Positions 9,733 through 18,666 of a stretch of DNA of 64,000 nucleotides are shown piece after piece. Every line of letters begins with the position of its first letter. Positions within the stretch are counted from its first letter, which is position 1. Below the pieces are notes generated by a model. The model did no database searches. It saw only the letters and a list, made by a program, of their open reading frames with translations, and was not told where the DNA came from. Source of the DNA: an uncultured Dehalococcoidia bacterium (GTDB taxonomy: Bacteria > Chloroflexota > Dehalococcoidia > Lucifugimonadales > CATQGZ01); assembly GCA_958295685.1 (NCBI GenBank), contig OY282365.1, forward strand, positions 1 to 64,000, read 5' to 3'. Made by a program: the position numbers and the translations under genes.

Positions 9733-9893
9733 GTGTCGCATAGGTGTCGCATAGGTGTCGCATAAGTGTCGCATAGGTGTCGCATAGTGTCGCGTAAGTG
9801 TCGGTCAAAATCGGCCCTCCCAGCTATGAAATGGCCGCGAAATACCCATAATGCGACACTTTCGCAAAAATTTCTCCACCAGGGAGGTCAGCA

Positions 9894-10679
9894 GTGCAGC
9901 CGATAATGCCCGGTCAGGGCCGCGTTCCATACACCCCTCTGCCCAGGAAGGAACCCGCGTACTCGGGAGCCATCGTCGTGGCGCGGGACGAGGCGGTCGT
10001 CGAGGAGAAGCCGTACGGAACATCCCTGAAGCTCCTGTGCGATGAGACCGTGGGAGACGACACCTTCACGCTGGCTGAGCGCATCTACGAGCCGGGCAGG
10101 GAGCCCTTGGAGGTGAGGAAGCGCGACAGCGAGGCCGTACACGTCCTCCAGGGCCGGGGCCTCTACGAGGCGTGGCCCGAAAACGTGCCCGCCGACCAAC
10201 CGATCACCGCTCCGCTGCAGCCCGGCATGGAGATCATCACCGGCCAGTTCGTGAGGCATCGCATCCGGGTCACCGGCGGCGCGCCCCTCGTGGCCGTGGT
10301 CACCGAGTGCCACCTGGACTTCCCCGCATATCCTCACAACTACCCCGCGGTGTTCGAGCCGGGCAGGGGCACCGACATCCACCAGCACGACAACCGAGTC
10401 GAGGGATTCTACGTCGTCAAGGGGCCTGGAGCCGTGGTCATCGCCGACCCGGACAACACCACCACCAGGGAGCTTCTCGTGCCGGAGAGAGGCGCCGCCT
10501 ACCAGCCCATGTACGTCTACCACCGGCAGTTCAACCCAGAGCCGGACGGGCCGCCCTGCTACTGGATCCACAGCATGGTCGTCTATACCCACAGGGGAAG
10601 CCGGATGCCCCAGATCCATATCCGCCAGCACGAGCTGGACGGCATGACCCCGAGGTGGGAAGCCGCTTCCGGCCTGTAA
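9894..10679 (+). CDS. Cupin-like protein, unknown substrate
   Basis: A 261-residue soluble protein with two beta-rich halves. The second half carries a cupin-style metal site (TDIHQHDNRVEGFYVVKGPG, near residue 160) and the first half a similar SEAVHVLQGRGLYEAW. The tail IHIRQHELDGM adds another histidine-rich segment. The GTG start has AGGGAGG eight bases upstream. It is probably co-transcribed with the NHL gene 21 bases downstream and reads from the copy A2 promoter. Could be a dioxygenase, isomerase or binding protein. Confidence 0.75.
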   Translation: MQPIMPGQGRVPYTPLPRKEPAYSGAIVVARDEAVVEEKPYGTSLKLLCDETVGDDTFTLAERIYEPGREPLEVRKRDSEAVHVLQGRGLYEAWPENVPADQPITAPLQPGMEIITGQFVRHRIRVTGGAPLVAVVTECHLDFPAYPHNYPAVFEPGRGTDIHQHDNRVEGFYVVKGPGAVVIADPDNTTTRELLVPERGAAYQPMYVYHRQFNPEPDGPPCYWIHSMVVYTHRGSRMPQIHIRQHELDGMTPRWEAASGL

Positions 10680-10700
10680 ACCAACCCGCGGAGGTCAAAC

Positions 10701-12812
10701 TTGTCCATCACAGATACACTCGCCCGTCTGCCCCGGGGACGCATCGTCGGCATCGCCGGGGCCGGATACCGCGACGGCGTCCCGGCCAAAGAGGCGGACG
10801 CCGGATGGCCGCTCGGCGTCGTCAGGGACGCCCACGGCGACCTCATCGTCTGCGACTACATCGCACATCGCCTCTGGAGAATAGACCGTGAGGGCATCCT
10901 CCACTCGTTCGCCGGCGACGGCGTGCCGGGTGACTCCGGCGACGGCGGCCCGGCCAGAGAGGCGCGGTTCAACGAGCCGCACGACCTCGCCAGGGACAGA
11001 CGCGGAAACCTCTACGTCAACGACATCGGCAACCACACCTTCCGACGCATCGACCGCGAGACCGGCGTCATCACCCGCGTCGCCGGCTCCGGCAGAGTCG
11101 GCAGAGGCGGAGACGGAGGCCCCGCCCTGGAAGCCGAGATGGACACACACTGCGGAATCGCCATCGATGACGACGGCGCCGTCTACGTCTCCTCGGAGTG
11201 GGCCAACAACATCCGCCGCATAGACCCCCAGACGGGCGTCATAGACCTCTTCGCAGGACAGGACGCCCGCCACTATCCCTCCGAGGAGGGCCGCAGCAGA
11301 CCCTTCGCCGGGCCGGGCCTGAGCCTCGGCGGATACCACGGCGACGGAGGTCCCGCCAGCCGCGCGGCCTTCTACCATCCCGAGCACCTGGCCTTCGACT
11401 CGAAGGGCAACCTGTACGTCTGCGACAACTCCAACGACCGCATCCGCAAGATCGACGCGCGGACGGGAGTCATCACCACCGTCCTCGGCAACGGCCAGCG
11501 GGCATCCAACGGCGACGGCGGGCCCGCGGTGGAGGCCAGCGTGCTCATGCCCGACTCCATATGCTTCGATAGCAGCGACAACATGTACGTCGGTGAGAAG
11601 TACGGCCACCGGATCCGAAGGGTGGACGCCAAGACCGGCATCGTAACAACGCTGGTCGGCACAGGCTCTCCAGGCTTCGGCGAGGAGGGGCTGCACGGCT
11701 CCCAGACCAGATGCAACTCGTGTGAGTCGGGCATATGGGCCGACCCGGACGGCACCGTATTCTGGGGAGACTGCTCCGGCCGCCTGCGAAGGTACGACGG
11801 TGAGACCGGCATCGTCACGACGGCCCTGGGCGGCACAGGCGTCCACGACGGCGAGCCGGCCGAGCGCGCCTTCCTCTGCCGTCCAGGCGGCATCAGCGTC
11901 GGCCCGAACGGCCACGTCTACTTCGCCGACGTGTTCAGCCAGCGCGTCCGCGCCATCGACCCCGCCACGGGAATCATCCGCACGGTCGCCGGCTCCGGCG
12001 TGAGGGCATACGGCGGCGACAACGGCCCCGCCGACGAGGCGTACCTCGGCAACCCCAAGGACGTGTCGGTCGACTCCAGAGGAAGAGTCGTCCTCGCCGA
12101 CCACCGGCAGGGGCGCGTCCGAAGGGTCGACGAAGACGGCGTGATACGCTCCATCGCGGGGGCGGAGGACAAGTGGGACAGGGGTGACAACGGCCCCGCC
12201 GTCTCCGCCTGCTTCGTCGACGCAATCTCCGTCGCCCACGCCCCCAACGACGACGTCTACGTCGGCGACGGCATCGGGCGGATCAGGAGAATCGACGCCG
12301 TCACCGGGATCATCACGACGGTGGTCGGCACCGGCATGGCCGGATACTCAGGCGACGGCGGCCCGGCCAACCGCGCCCGTATCGGAACCCCGACCGCGAT
12401 ACGATTCGACGGCGCGGGCAGTCTCTACTTCTCGGACGCGGCCCACCACGTCGTGCGCAAAGTGGACGCCGCCGGCGTCATCAGCACGGTGGCGGGCACG
12501 GGAAAGCCAGGCTTCTCTCCCGACGGAACACCGGCCGCGGAGGCGCGCCTCGACATGCCGTCGGGCCTGGAGGTGAGCCCGGACGGCGCGGTCTACGTGT
12601 CCGACTCGCGGAACGACCGCGTCCGCGTGATAGACGCCGACGGCGCCCTGCGCACCGTGGCCGGCAGCGGCGAGCCTGGAGACTCCGGAGACGGCGGCCC
12701 GGCCAACGAGGCCAGACTGAACCAGCCCCACGGCCTACGCCTATTCGGAGACGACGCGCTCCTCATATGCGACCACTTCAACAGCCGAATCAGAGCCATA
12801 AAACTCGCGTAG
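10701..12812 (+). CDS. NHL-repeat beta-propeller protein
   Basis: A 703-residue protein made almost wholly of NHL-type blades: repeated G.GDGGPA..A.....P motifs alternate with NLYV.D..N.RIR.ID units roughly every 55-60 residues, about ten times. No signal peptide or anchor is seen, so it may be cytoplasmic. Starts at TTG 10701, with GGAGGT five bases upstream. NHL propellers bind proteins, peptides or sugars, or act as lyases; no catalytic signature is evident. Probably in one operon with the cupin gene. Confidence 0.88.
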   Translation: MSITDTLARLPRGRIVGIAGAGYRDGVPAKEADAGWPLGVVRDAHGDLIVCDYIAHRLWRIDREGILHSFAGDGVPGDSGDGGPAREARFNEPHDLARDRRGNLYVNDIGNHTFRRIDRETGVITRVAGSGRVGRGGDGGPALEAEMDTHCGIAIDDDGAVYVSSEWANNIRRIDPQTGVIDLFAGQDARHYPSEEGRSRPFAGPGLSLGGYHGDGGPASRAAFYHPEHLAFDSKGNLYVCDNSNDRIRKIDARTGVITTVLGNGQRASNGDGGPAVEASVLMPDSICFDSSDNMYVGEKYGHRIRRVDAKTGIVTTLVGTGSPGFGEEGLHGSQTRCNSCESGIWADPDGTVFWGDCSGRLRRYDGETGIVTTALGGTGVHDGEPAERAFLCRPGGISVGPNGHVYFADVFSQRVRAIDPATGIIRTVAGSGVRAYGGDNGPADEAYLGNPKDVSVDSRGRVVLADHRQGRVRRVDEDGVIRSIAGAEDKWDRGDNGPAVSACFVDAISVAHAPNDDVYVGDGIGRIRRIDAVTGIITTVVGTGMAGYSGDGGPANRARIGTPTAIRFDGAGSLYFSDAAHHVVRKVDAAGVISTVAGTGKPGFSPDGTPAAEARLDMPSGLEVSPDGAVYVSDSRNDRVRVIDADGALRTVAGSGEPGDSGDGGPANEARLNQPHGLRLFGDDALLICDHFNSRIRAIKLA

Positions 12813-12889
12813 GGAAGGACCTGCCCCAGGGGTGGCTTTCTTCTTATGTTATGAAACATGGGTGACACTATGAGGTGGCTAGACTGGCT

Positions 12890-13861
12890 CTACTCGACTT
12901 TTCTTGCTGTGGTGATTAGGCCATAGCTACCCCGAATTTGCAGATTGCCTTGTGCATCAATGACGTAGTAATCACCCGGGAACCCGCCCACTATGTGAAA
13001 GCTGCGTCCGATCGGGGATTTACTTTCAATAAGTGGGAACTCGCCCTCGCTTCCATCGCTAAAATCCCACTTCATACTCAGTTGTCCTGATTCGCTGAAA
13101 ATCGTGATGCGGTTCTCAAGGGTGGCAGTGATTTCTTCAAGCCACTCACCGATCACAATGTCCGAAGGCAGATCGGCGGTTGGTATCGGGGACAATGGTG
13201 TTTCCAACCCTATAGTCTTCTTGGCTTCAACTTCTAATGTCCGCTTCACCCACTCGGTATGTTCTGTAGATCGACCGGCACTGTTCATGTACGCTTGGCC
13301 GACCAAAATGATATCCCCCGGTAGAATCCCAACTTCCGTCAATGAATCGAGTCCTGCTCTATCTCTCAGCGCTTCGGCCTGTTTTAGCCAGGAATTGAAT
13401 CGGCAACAGCCCCCGAATCCTACTTGATGGAACTCGGGGTCTGTCTTAAACCCTTCAAGCTCTACAAAGAGGTCTATGAGGTCTTTGGTGTCCTGGGAAA
13501 TCGGCTTGCATGATTTCAGTTCAATCAGGAGAGCAGTCACGTCGGTATTGTCCGGTACTGCACACTTCAACGTTAAGTTAGGGGTTGGAGTCGCGACGGC
13601 TGTCGGGACAGAGGAAGGCGTTGGAGTCGCGACAACTGTCGGAACAGAGGAATGCGTTGGAGTCGCGACAACTGTCGGAACAGAGGAATGCGTTGGCACA
13701 GGGGTCGCCGTGAGCGAGGCCGTTGATGCAATAGTGGAATCTGATACTTGGGGTTGGTTATCACCAATGACGAAAAGAGCAACGATGATGACCAGGATGA
13801 CGAATACTCCGATAAGACCATCCCTACCGATACGTCCCAACTTGGCCTCCTTTTGGGACAA
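12890..13861 (-). CDS. Membrane-anchored protein with TP-rich repeat linker
   Basis: A 323-residue protein of unknown function. One membrane segment at residues 15-33 (IGVFVILVIIVALFVIG) anchors it, followed by a threonine/proline linker made of three 12-residue repeats (THSSVPTVVATP type), then a domain of about 220 residues on the outside. Four cysteines are seen (CAVPD, SCKP, GGCCRF). Codon use looks more AT-rich than its neighbours. The linker is a 36-bp minisatellite and may vary in length between strains. Confidence 0.7.
   Translation of the reverse strand: MSQKEAKLGRIGRDGLIGVFVILVIIVALFVIGDNQPQVSDSTIASTASLTATPVPTHSSVPTVVATPTHSSVPTVVATPTPSSVPTAVATPTPNLTLKCAVPDNTDVTALLIELKSCKPISQDTKDLIDLFVELEGFKTDPEFHQVGFGGCCRFNSWLKQAEALRDRAGLDSLTEVGILPGDIILVGQAYMNSAGRSTEHTEWVKRTLEVEAKKTIGLETPLSPIPTADLPSDIVIGEWLEEITATLENRITIFSESGQLSMKWDFSDGSEGEFPLIESKSPIGRSFHIVGGFPGDYYVIDAQGNLQIRGSYGLITTARKVE
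13584..13701. repeat. 36-bp minisatellite in the linker of the anchored protein
   Basis: Three full units start at 13584, 13620 and 13656, with a partial fourth at 13692. Units two and three are identical or nearly so; unit one differs at a few sites. Because 36 is a multiple of three, gain or loss of a unit keeps the reading frame and changes linker length by 12 residues. Confidence 0.85.
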
Positions 13862-13892
13862 AGCTCGTCATCCAATGACAGGGTTCTGTGGT

Positions 13893-14924
13893 CTACCCCA
13901 ATATCTCGAAGATCTGGATGCGGTGCCTGTTGCTCTCCAGCACGAACAGCCGGTTGTCAGGGCTTATGGCGACCGCCATGGGCGCCCAGAAGTACTTCTC
14001 CACCTGCGACGAGATGGCGTGCCTGTCGTCCGAGTCGGCGAGGCCGGCGTCGTGCTTCTCCAGGTCGGCCCTCGAACGGGCCGCGCCCTCCTCGACGTTC
14101 ACGTCCAGGAAGTTCTGCGCCCACGGCGATATGGCCGATTCGCCCAGCGTCGCCTGAAGGAACCCTCCCTCGCCGTCCCACACCTGGACCCGCTCGTTCC
14201 CCCAGTCGCACACGTACAGATTGCCGTTCCCGTCGGCGGCCACGTCCGCCGGCCTCGTCAGCTGGCCCTCGCCGGTGCCCGACTCTCCGTAAGACGCGGC
14301 GAACTCGCCACCCCGCGTGAACACGCACACCCTGTCGTTTCCCCAGTCGGCCACGTAGACGTTCGAGCTCGGGCCGACGCTCAGATGCCACGGCATCCTC
14401 AACTCACCGTCGCCGCCGCCCTCTCCCCCGAACGCCCTGACGAACTCGCCGTCCGGCCTGAACACCTGGACACGGTGATTGTACGTGTCCGATATGAACA
14501 GACTTCCCTCGTCGTCTATCGCTATCCCGGACGGGGTGTCCAACTCGCCCGGCCCGCTTCCGGCCCTCCCCCACTCGTCGACGAACTCCCCCTCCGCGCT
14601 GAAGACCATCACCTTCTGAAGATGCTCGTCCGCCACGTACACGCGGCCGTCGGGTCCGGCTGCTATGGCCGACGGCCACGTAAACTCCCCGCGGCCCTCT
14701 CCGAACGTCCCGAACGACCCATAGTAGCCGTCCGCGGCGTCGCACACGGCCACCCTCATCCCATTGCCGCCCCCCCTCGCCTCGATCGAGCGGTTGAGGA
14801 CATACACCCGGCCGTCCGCCCCGAAGGACATGTCGTTCGGACAGTAGAAGCCCTTGCCGACCATCACGGTCATGCCAAGCGTCCGCTCGTACCGGATCAT
14901 CTCCGCAGGCCTGGCAAGAGTCAC
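13893..14924 (-). CDS. NHL-repeat protein (six-bladed propeller)
   Basis: A 343-residue protein with repeated P.DV....GNLYV.D.GN.RVQVF blades (for example ISDTYNHRVQVFRPDGEFV and VCDWGNERVQVW), close in size to a single six-bladed propeller. No signal peptide. The GTG start overlaps the stop of the upstream nuclease-like gene (GTGA), implying coupled translation. Similar to the NHL protein at 35.7 kb but unlike the longer GDGGPA type at 10.7 kb. Confidence 0.88.
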   Translation of the reverse strand: MTLARPAEMIRYERTLGMTVMVGKGFYCPNDMSFGADGRVYVLNRSIEARGGGNGMRVAVCDAADGYYGSFGTFGEGRGEFTWPSAIAAGPDGRVYVADEHLQKVMVFSAEGEFVDEWGRAGSGPGELDTPSGIAIDDEGSLFISDTYNHRVQVFRPDGEFVRAFGGEGGGDGELRMPWHLSVGPSSNVYVADWGNDRVCVFTRGGEFAASYGESGTGEGQLTRPADVAADGNGNLYVCDWGNERVQVWDGEGGFLQATLGESAISPWAQNFLDVNVEEGAARSRADLEKHDAGLADSDDRHAISSQVEKYFWAPMAVAISPDNRLFVLESNRHRIQIFEILG

Positions 14925-15865
14925 GTCTCCATCTTCTCCAGGTTGTCGGGGCTCACATACTTCGTGTCGTCCCCGACCTGAACGCTGACATTGACATTTG
15001 TGCTTTTGACGATGCCCTCTTTGCCTCTACCATCAGTTCTAGCGGTGTCCTTTATTCTGACCTTGTCACCTTTGACGAAGACCTCACCGGCCTGTTCGGA
15101 GGAGACTTCCTTGATGAATTCTTTGAAGGCAGTTTTGGACAGTTCGGCGAATTCGGGGAATTTTGTTGCTGAAATGGACTTCCCTCTATGGAGCTTCCGA
15201 GCAATCCATTCGACGAAATCGACGGCCGGACTCTCGAGTTGTCGAGAAAGCATCCCCTTCATTGTCTTGATACGCTTCCGTTCCTGTATGCTAGCTACTC
15301 CTATCTTTCTTGCCTTCTCCTTTATCTGCTCGTTGTCGAAGGACTGTTTGGTGAAGAGTTCCAGCAGGACCATCGGAGCCGTCGCGCTGCTCGTGGCGAG
15401 AGTCGTTTCGGAGGACAGCTCGGGTATACGGACCGCAGGGTCTCCGTAAAGGTCAACCTCCAGAAACAGAAACGGCTCAGGGCAGATGACGAAGACCTCG
15501 TAGACGATGCCATTGGTAAGGATTCCTACATCGGCGCCAGCTAGGTTAAGGTATGTGAACAGCTGGTTTCTCTCAGTGTGAGAAAGCTTCTTTGCTACAT
15601 CCTTGCATTCGAAGAGCATAATAGGCTTGCCGCCCCTAAGGACGGCATAGTCGGCCTTACCTCGTTTCTCGCCCGCGCCTACAGAGAATTCGGGGAAGAC
15701 CTCGGCAGCGTCTTCGACGTCGTACCCCAGGTCTCTGATGAAGGGCATGACCAGCGTATTCTTGGTCACCTGTTCGTTGGTCTCCTGTCCGTCGTTCTTC
15801 AGTTCGTCGAACTTGAGTTCAGTACTCGCTGCATGAGTCTTCAACTCTTCGAGGTTCATATCCAT
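14921..15865 (-). CDS. Type I restriction HsdR N-terminal-like nuclease
   Basis: The 314-residue protein has a PD-(D/E)XK core typical of the HSDR_N family: GKADYAVLRGGKPIMLFECK near residues 76-95, with aspartate, glutamate and lysine in the expected order. The helicase part of HsdR is absent. A C-terminal SH3-like stretch (GEVFVKGDKVRIKD..GKEGIVKS) could bind DNA or protein. No HsdM or HsdS is adjacent. Starts at ATG 15865, as the reading frame further upstream overlaps the DUF1800 gene. Could be an orphan nuclease or defence component. Confidence 0.78.
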   Translation of the reverse strand: MDMNLEELKTHAASTELKFDELKNDGQETNEQVTKNTLVMPFIRDLGYDVEDAAEVFPEFSVGAGEKRGKADYAVLRGGKPIMLFECKDVAKKLSHTERNQLFTYLNLAGADVGILTNGIVYEVFVICPEPFLFLEVDLYGDPAVRIPELSSETTLATSSATAPMVLLELFTKQSFDNEQIKEKARKIGVASIQERKRIKTMKGMLSRQLESPAVDFVEWIARKLHRGKSISATKFPEFAELSKTAFKEFIKEVSSEQAGEVFVKGDKVRIKDTARTDGRGKEGIVKSTNVNVSVQVGDDTKYVSPDNLEKMET

Positions 15866-15894
15866 CTCCCGGTCTTGATAAGATGCCGGCCCTG

Positions 15895-17292
15895 CTAACA
15901 GCGCTGGAAGTCGGGGCTGGCGGCGACCAGCCTCAGCATCCCGACCGCCCTCTCGTCGTCCACGGGGCCGGCGGCGGCGTAGTCGTTCAGGCTCTCGCGG
16001 GTGCCCTCGGCCAGCTCGATCTCCCCGAGCTCCTCCAGACACCTCGCCAGCAGGTCGTCCGAGGACACGCCCTCGCCCACTATCCTGGAGACCATCGACG
16101 CGATGCCGGGCATGTCCGCGTCGCCCAGCTGCTCGCAGGCGAAGTTCACCCTCTCCACCAGGCTGCCCGTCTCGATCCACTCCTCCCCCTGGTGCCACCC
16201 CTCCACGCTGGGCGGGTTGTGCAGCCACTGGCCCATGTACTGCATCCTCAGGGCGTGCACGATCATCTCCCGCCGGGGCCTGTCCAGATGGCCCGACAGC
16301 CTGAGGACGCCCGAGGCGAGCTCCGCCGGGCTCTTGACTCTCTTGTACCTGACATCCTCGGACTTGAAGAAATCGGACTTGAAGAGAGTCCGCAGCATCT
16401 CCCTGATCGAATAGCCGCCGGAGAAGTAGGCATCCGTCAGCTGCCCGATGGCCTCGGGGTCCCTGGGCTCCACGTGGGGCCACTGCGGCACAGGGTATTC
16501 GTCGGCCACGAAGAAGTGGTACATGTGGCGGGCGATGAACCGGGCGGTCGCCTCCTGCCTGCATATGATCCCTATGACGTCCTCGCCGTTGAACCTCCCC
16601 GTCTCTCCGAGAAAGGTCTTCACGCCGTCGTCGTGGTCGCCCTCGTCGAGCTCGAAGCGCCAGGCGATGCGGCCGTACGGCCAGTCGGAGTCTCTGTTGG
16701 AGCGCAGTACCATGTACTCGGTGTTGGCGATGGTCCATCCGGTGAAAGCCCTAGCGGCCTCCTTGACGTCGTCCTCCGAGTAGCTGCCTACCCCCATGGA
16801 GAACAGCTCCAGAAGCTCACGCCCGTAGTTCTCGTTGATCGCCCCGCCGTGGTTGTCCTGGTTGTCCAGCCAGACGATCATGGCGGGGTCCCTGGAGAGC
16901 GCCGTGAGCAGGTCGTCGAACCTGCCGAGACCGTTTCTCCTGAGCATGGCGATCTGGTTGGAGAGCACCTTGCCGTGCACGACCTTCGGATACCCCGTGG
17001 CAAACACGTTGTGCCAGAACAGGGTCGCCTTCTCCACGAGCGGCGCCTTCGTCGTGACCATCCGGTACAGCCAATACTCGCCCGGCCCGAAGCCGGAGAT
17101 CATCCCGGACTGCTCGTGGTGGAAGCGCCTCACCAGATGGTCGCCCATCCAACTCGTGTCGGGCGGGTCCAGCAGGTCGTCCACCACTCGGTCGTAGTCC
17201 AGCCGCTCCAAGCGGTCCAACTCTTCGGAGGTTGCCCCGAAGCCCGCCCTCCTCATGAGGTGCGCCAGCAGTCTTCTCTTCTCGGAACCCAC
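15895..17292 (-). CDS. DUF1800 family protein
   Basis: A 465-residue protein with the family's opening (LLAHLMRRAGFGATSEELDRL), FWHNVFATG near residue 90, NYGRELLELFSMGVG near 158, and the ARAFTGWT and RHMYHFFVADEYPVP motifs. DUF1800 genes usually sit beside a DUF1501 gene; none is found here. No signal peptide is evident. The molecular function of the family is unknown. Confidence 0.88.
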   Translation of the reverse strand: MGSEKRRLLAHLMRRAGFGATSEELDRLERLDYDRVVDDLLDPPDTSWMGDHLVRRFHHEQSGMISGFGPGEYWLYRMVTTKAPLVEKATLFWHNVFATGYPKVVHGKVLSNQIAMLRRNGLGRFDDLLTALSRDPAMIVWLDNQDNHGGAINENYGRELLELFSMGVGSYSEDDVKEAARAFTGWTIANTEYMVLRSNRDSDWPYGRIAWRFELDEGDHDDGVKTFLGETGRFNGEDVIGIICRQEATARFIARHMYHFFVADEYPVPQWPHVEPRDPEAIGQLTDAYFSGGYSIREMLRTLFKSDFFKSEDVRYKRVKSPAELASGVLRLSGHLDRPRREMIVHALRMQYMGQWLHNPPSVEGWHQGEEWIETGSLVERVNFACEQLGDADMPGIASMVSRIVGEGVSSDDLLARCLEELGEIELAEGTRESLNDYAAAGPVDDERAVGMLRLVAASPDFQRC

Positions 17293-17407
17293 GTCGACCT
17301 CCTCGGGCGCAGTTCGCCAAGCCTCATGGTTATACGACCTAGCCGCCGACTCGTCAAGACGGAGAGATGCCGACCCCCCGGGGCCGTCCCCCGGCGTCTA
17401 GCGCCCC

Positions 17408-18535
17408 CTACTGGGCGAGGTGTCTCAGCGCGCTCCGCACGACCTCGGAGGGAACCTCCATCCGGCTCACCGCGTTCCCTATGCCCTCCAGCAGCACCCA
17501 GTGGATGGCCCCGCCGCGGACCTTCTTGTCCGACCGCATCGTCTCCATGACCGCCGACACGTCCATGCCCCGGTAAGACAGCGGCAGCCCGTAGGACTCC
17601 AACAACGCCCGCTGCCGTTCCAGTTCGTGGCCGCCGAGCAGGCCCATCTCGCTGCTGATACGCCCGGCTCCCATCATGCCGATGCTCACGGCCTCGGGGT
17701 GCAGCAGAGCCGTGTAGCCGGTCACCGCCTCCAGCGCGTGGGCGATGGTGTGCCCGTAGTTCAGGAGGTCGCGCACCCCGAGAGTCTCCTTCTCGTCGGC
17801 CGACACGATGTCCGCCTTGACTGCCGCGCTGCGCCTGATGACCCCCGTCGTCACCTCCGGGTCGATGGAGCGGATGGCGGCGCGCTGCGCCTCGAACCGT
17901 GTCAGCAGACCCTCGTCCCTGATGAGGGCGTGCTTGATGCCCTCGGCCCAGCCGGCGGTCAGCTGTCGGGCGGGGAGGGAATCGAGCGTGCTGACGTCGG
18001 AGAGCACGAATCTCGGCTGATGGAATGCTCCAACCAGGTTCTTGCCGTGTGGCAGGTCGACCGCCATCTTGCCGCCGATCGACGCGTCCAGCATGGAAAG
18101 CAGGGTCGTGGGAACCTGCGCAAAGGGCATCCCCCTGACGTAGGTGGCGGCGGCGAAGCCCGCCACGTCGCCGACCACTCCTCCGCCCACCGCAGCCACC
18201 AGATGCCCGCGCTCCGCCTTCAGGTCGGCCAGCCAGTGGTATATCCTCCGCGCGCCGTCCAGAGTCTTGGTGAGCTCGCCCCCGTCGATCAGCAGCATCT
18301 CGGAACGGATGCCTGCGCTGCGAAGCGATTCCAGGGCCCTGAGCGCGTGGCCGCGAGCGCCGCTGTCCCCGATCACGAAGGCCGCGTCGGGCCCCATGAT
18401 CTCCTGGGTGCGCGCTCCGAGCGAACCCAGAATGTCCCAGCCTACCCAGACGGGGTAGCTGCCGGAGGGCGTCCGCACCACGGCCGCGAGGTCCGACTCG
18501 AATGACGTTGGCTGAGGCGTGACGGCTCCGTGCAT
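17408..18535 (-). CDS. aroB: 3-dehydroquinate synthase
   Basis: Makes 3-dehydroquinate from DAHP in the shikimate pathway, using NAD and a divalent metal. Motifs: AVGGGVVGDVAGFAAATYVRG near residue 104, PTTLLSMLDASIGGKMAVD, the metal-binding AGWAEGIKHALI, and LLNYGHTIAHALE near 255. From ATG 18535 the product is 375 residues, normal for AroB, with GGGAGA before it; the frame stays open upstream into the neighbouring promoter region. No other aro genes are nearby. Confidence 0.93.
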   Translation of the reverse strand: MHGAVTPQPTSFESDLAAVVRTPSGSYPVWVGWDILGSLGARTQEIMGPDAAFVIGDSGARGHALRALESLRSAGIRSEMLLIDGGELTKTLDGARRIYHWLADLKAERGHLVAAVGGGVVGDVAGFAAATYVRGMPFAQVPTTLLSMLDASIGGKMAVDLPHGKNLVGAFHQPRFVLSDVSTLDSLPARQLTAGWAEGIKHALIRDEGLLTRFEAQRAAIRSIDPEVTTGVIRRSAAVKADIVSADEKETLGVRDLLNYGHTIAHALEAVTGYTALLHPEAVSIGMMGAGRISSEMGLLGGHELERQRALLESYGLPLSYRGMDVSAVMETMRSDKKVRGGAIHWVLLEGIGNAVSRMEVPSEVVRSALRHLAQ

Positions 18536-18606
18536 TCTCCCATCCTTATTCCGGGGGCCTGCGCCAGCTGTGCATAGACAGGCTGGACGATTCGTAGAGG
18601 AAGCCA

Positions 18607-18630
18607 AGCACAGCGTTCCGGCCTCGTCAA
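18607..18630 (-). promoter_or_regulatory. Possible aroB promoter, relic of the type A promoter
   Basis: TTGACG (18630-18625) and a 17-base spacer ending GCTGTGC match the type A element promoter closely, but the -10 is degenerate (TTGGCT). It reads towards aroB, divergent from copy B1. It may be an eroded element or a weak promoter. Confidence 0.35.
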
Positions 18631-18666
18631 GGGGCCGCACGACCCAAAATCCCCCACCTGATTCGG

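Larger units (their letters stand above)
9583..9890 (+). repeat. Word-array leader element, type A, copy A2
   Basis: In order: module (9583-9610), promoter (9614-9642), leaderless ATG at 9649, ten words of TGTCGCATAGG type at 9702-9813 (mostly 11-bp period, two units of 10), core CCCTCCCAGCTATGAAATGG at 9816-9835, inverted word ATGCGACAC (9851-9859), tail TTTCGCAAAAATTTC. The inverted word is the exact reverse complement of GTGTCGCAT, the main array word. The cupin gene's ribosome site starts about ten bases after the tail, so the element forms that gene's whole upstream region. Nothing is recognised in 9444-9582. Confidence 0.85.

Noticed and set aside
9702..9813. CRISPR-like or protein-coding tandem array (RHLCDTYATLM-type repeats in other frames)
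   Set aside because: Units are only 10-11 bp with no spacers, so it is not a CRISPR. The long minus-strand frames arise from translating the repeated DNA words and oppose the conserved promoter, with no ribosome site.
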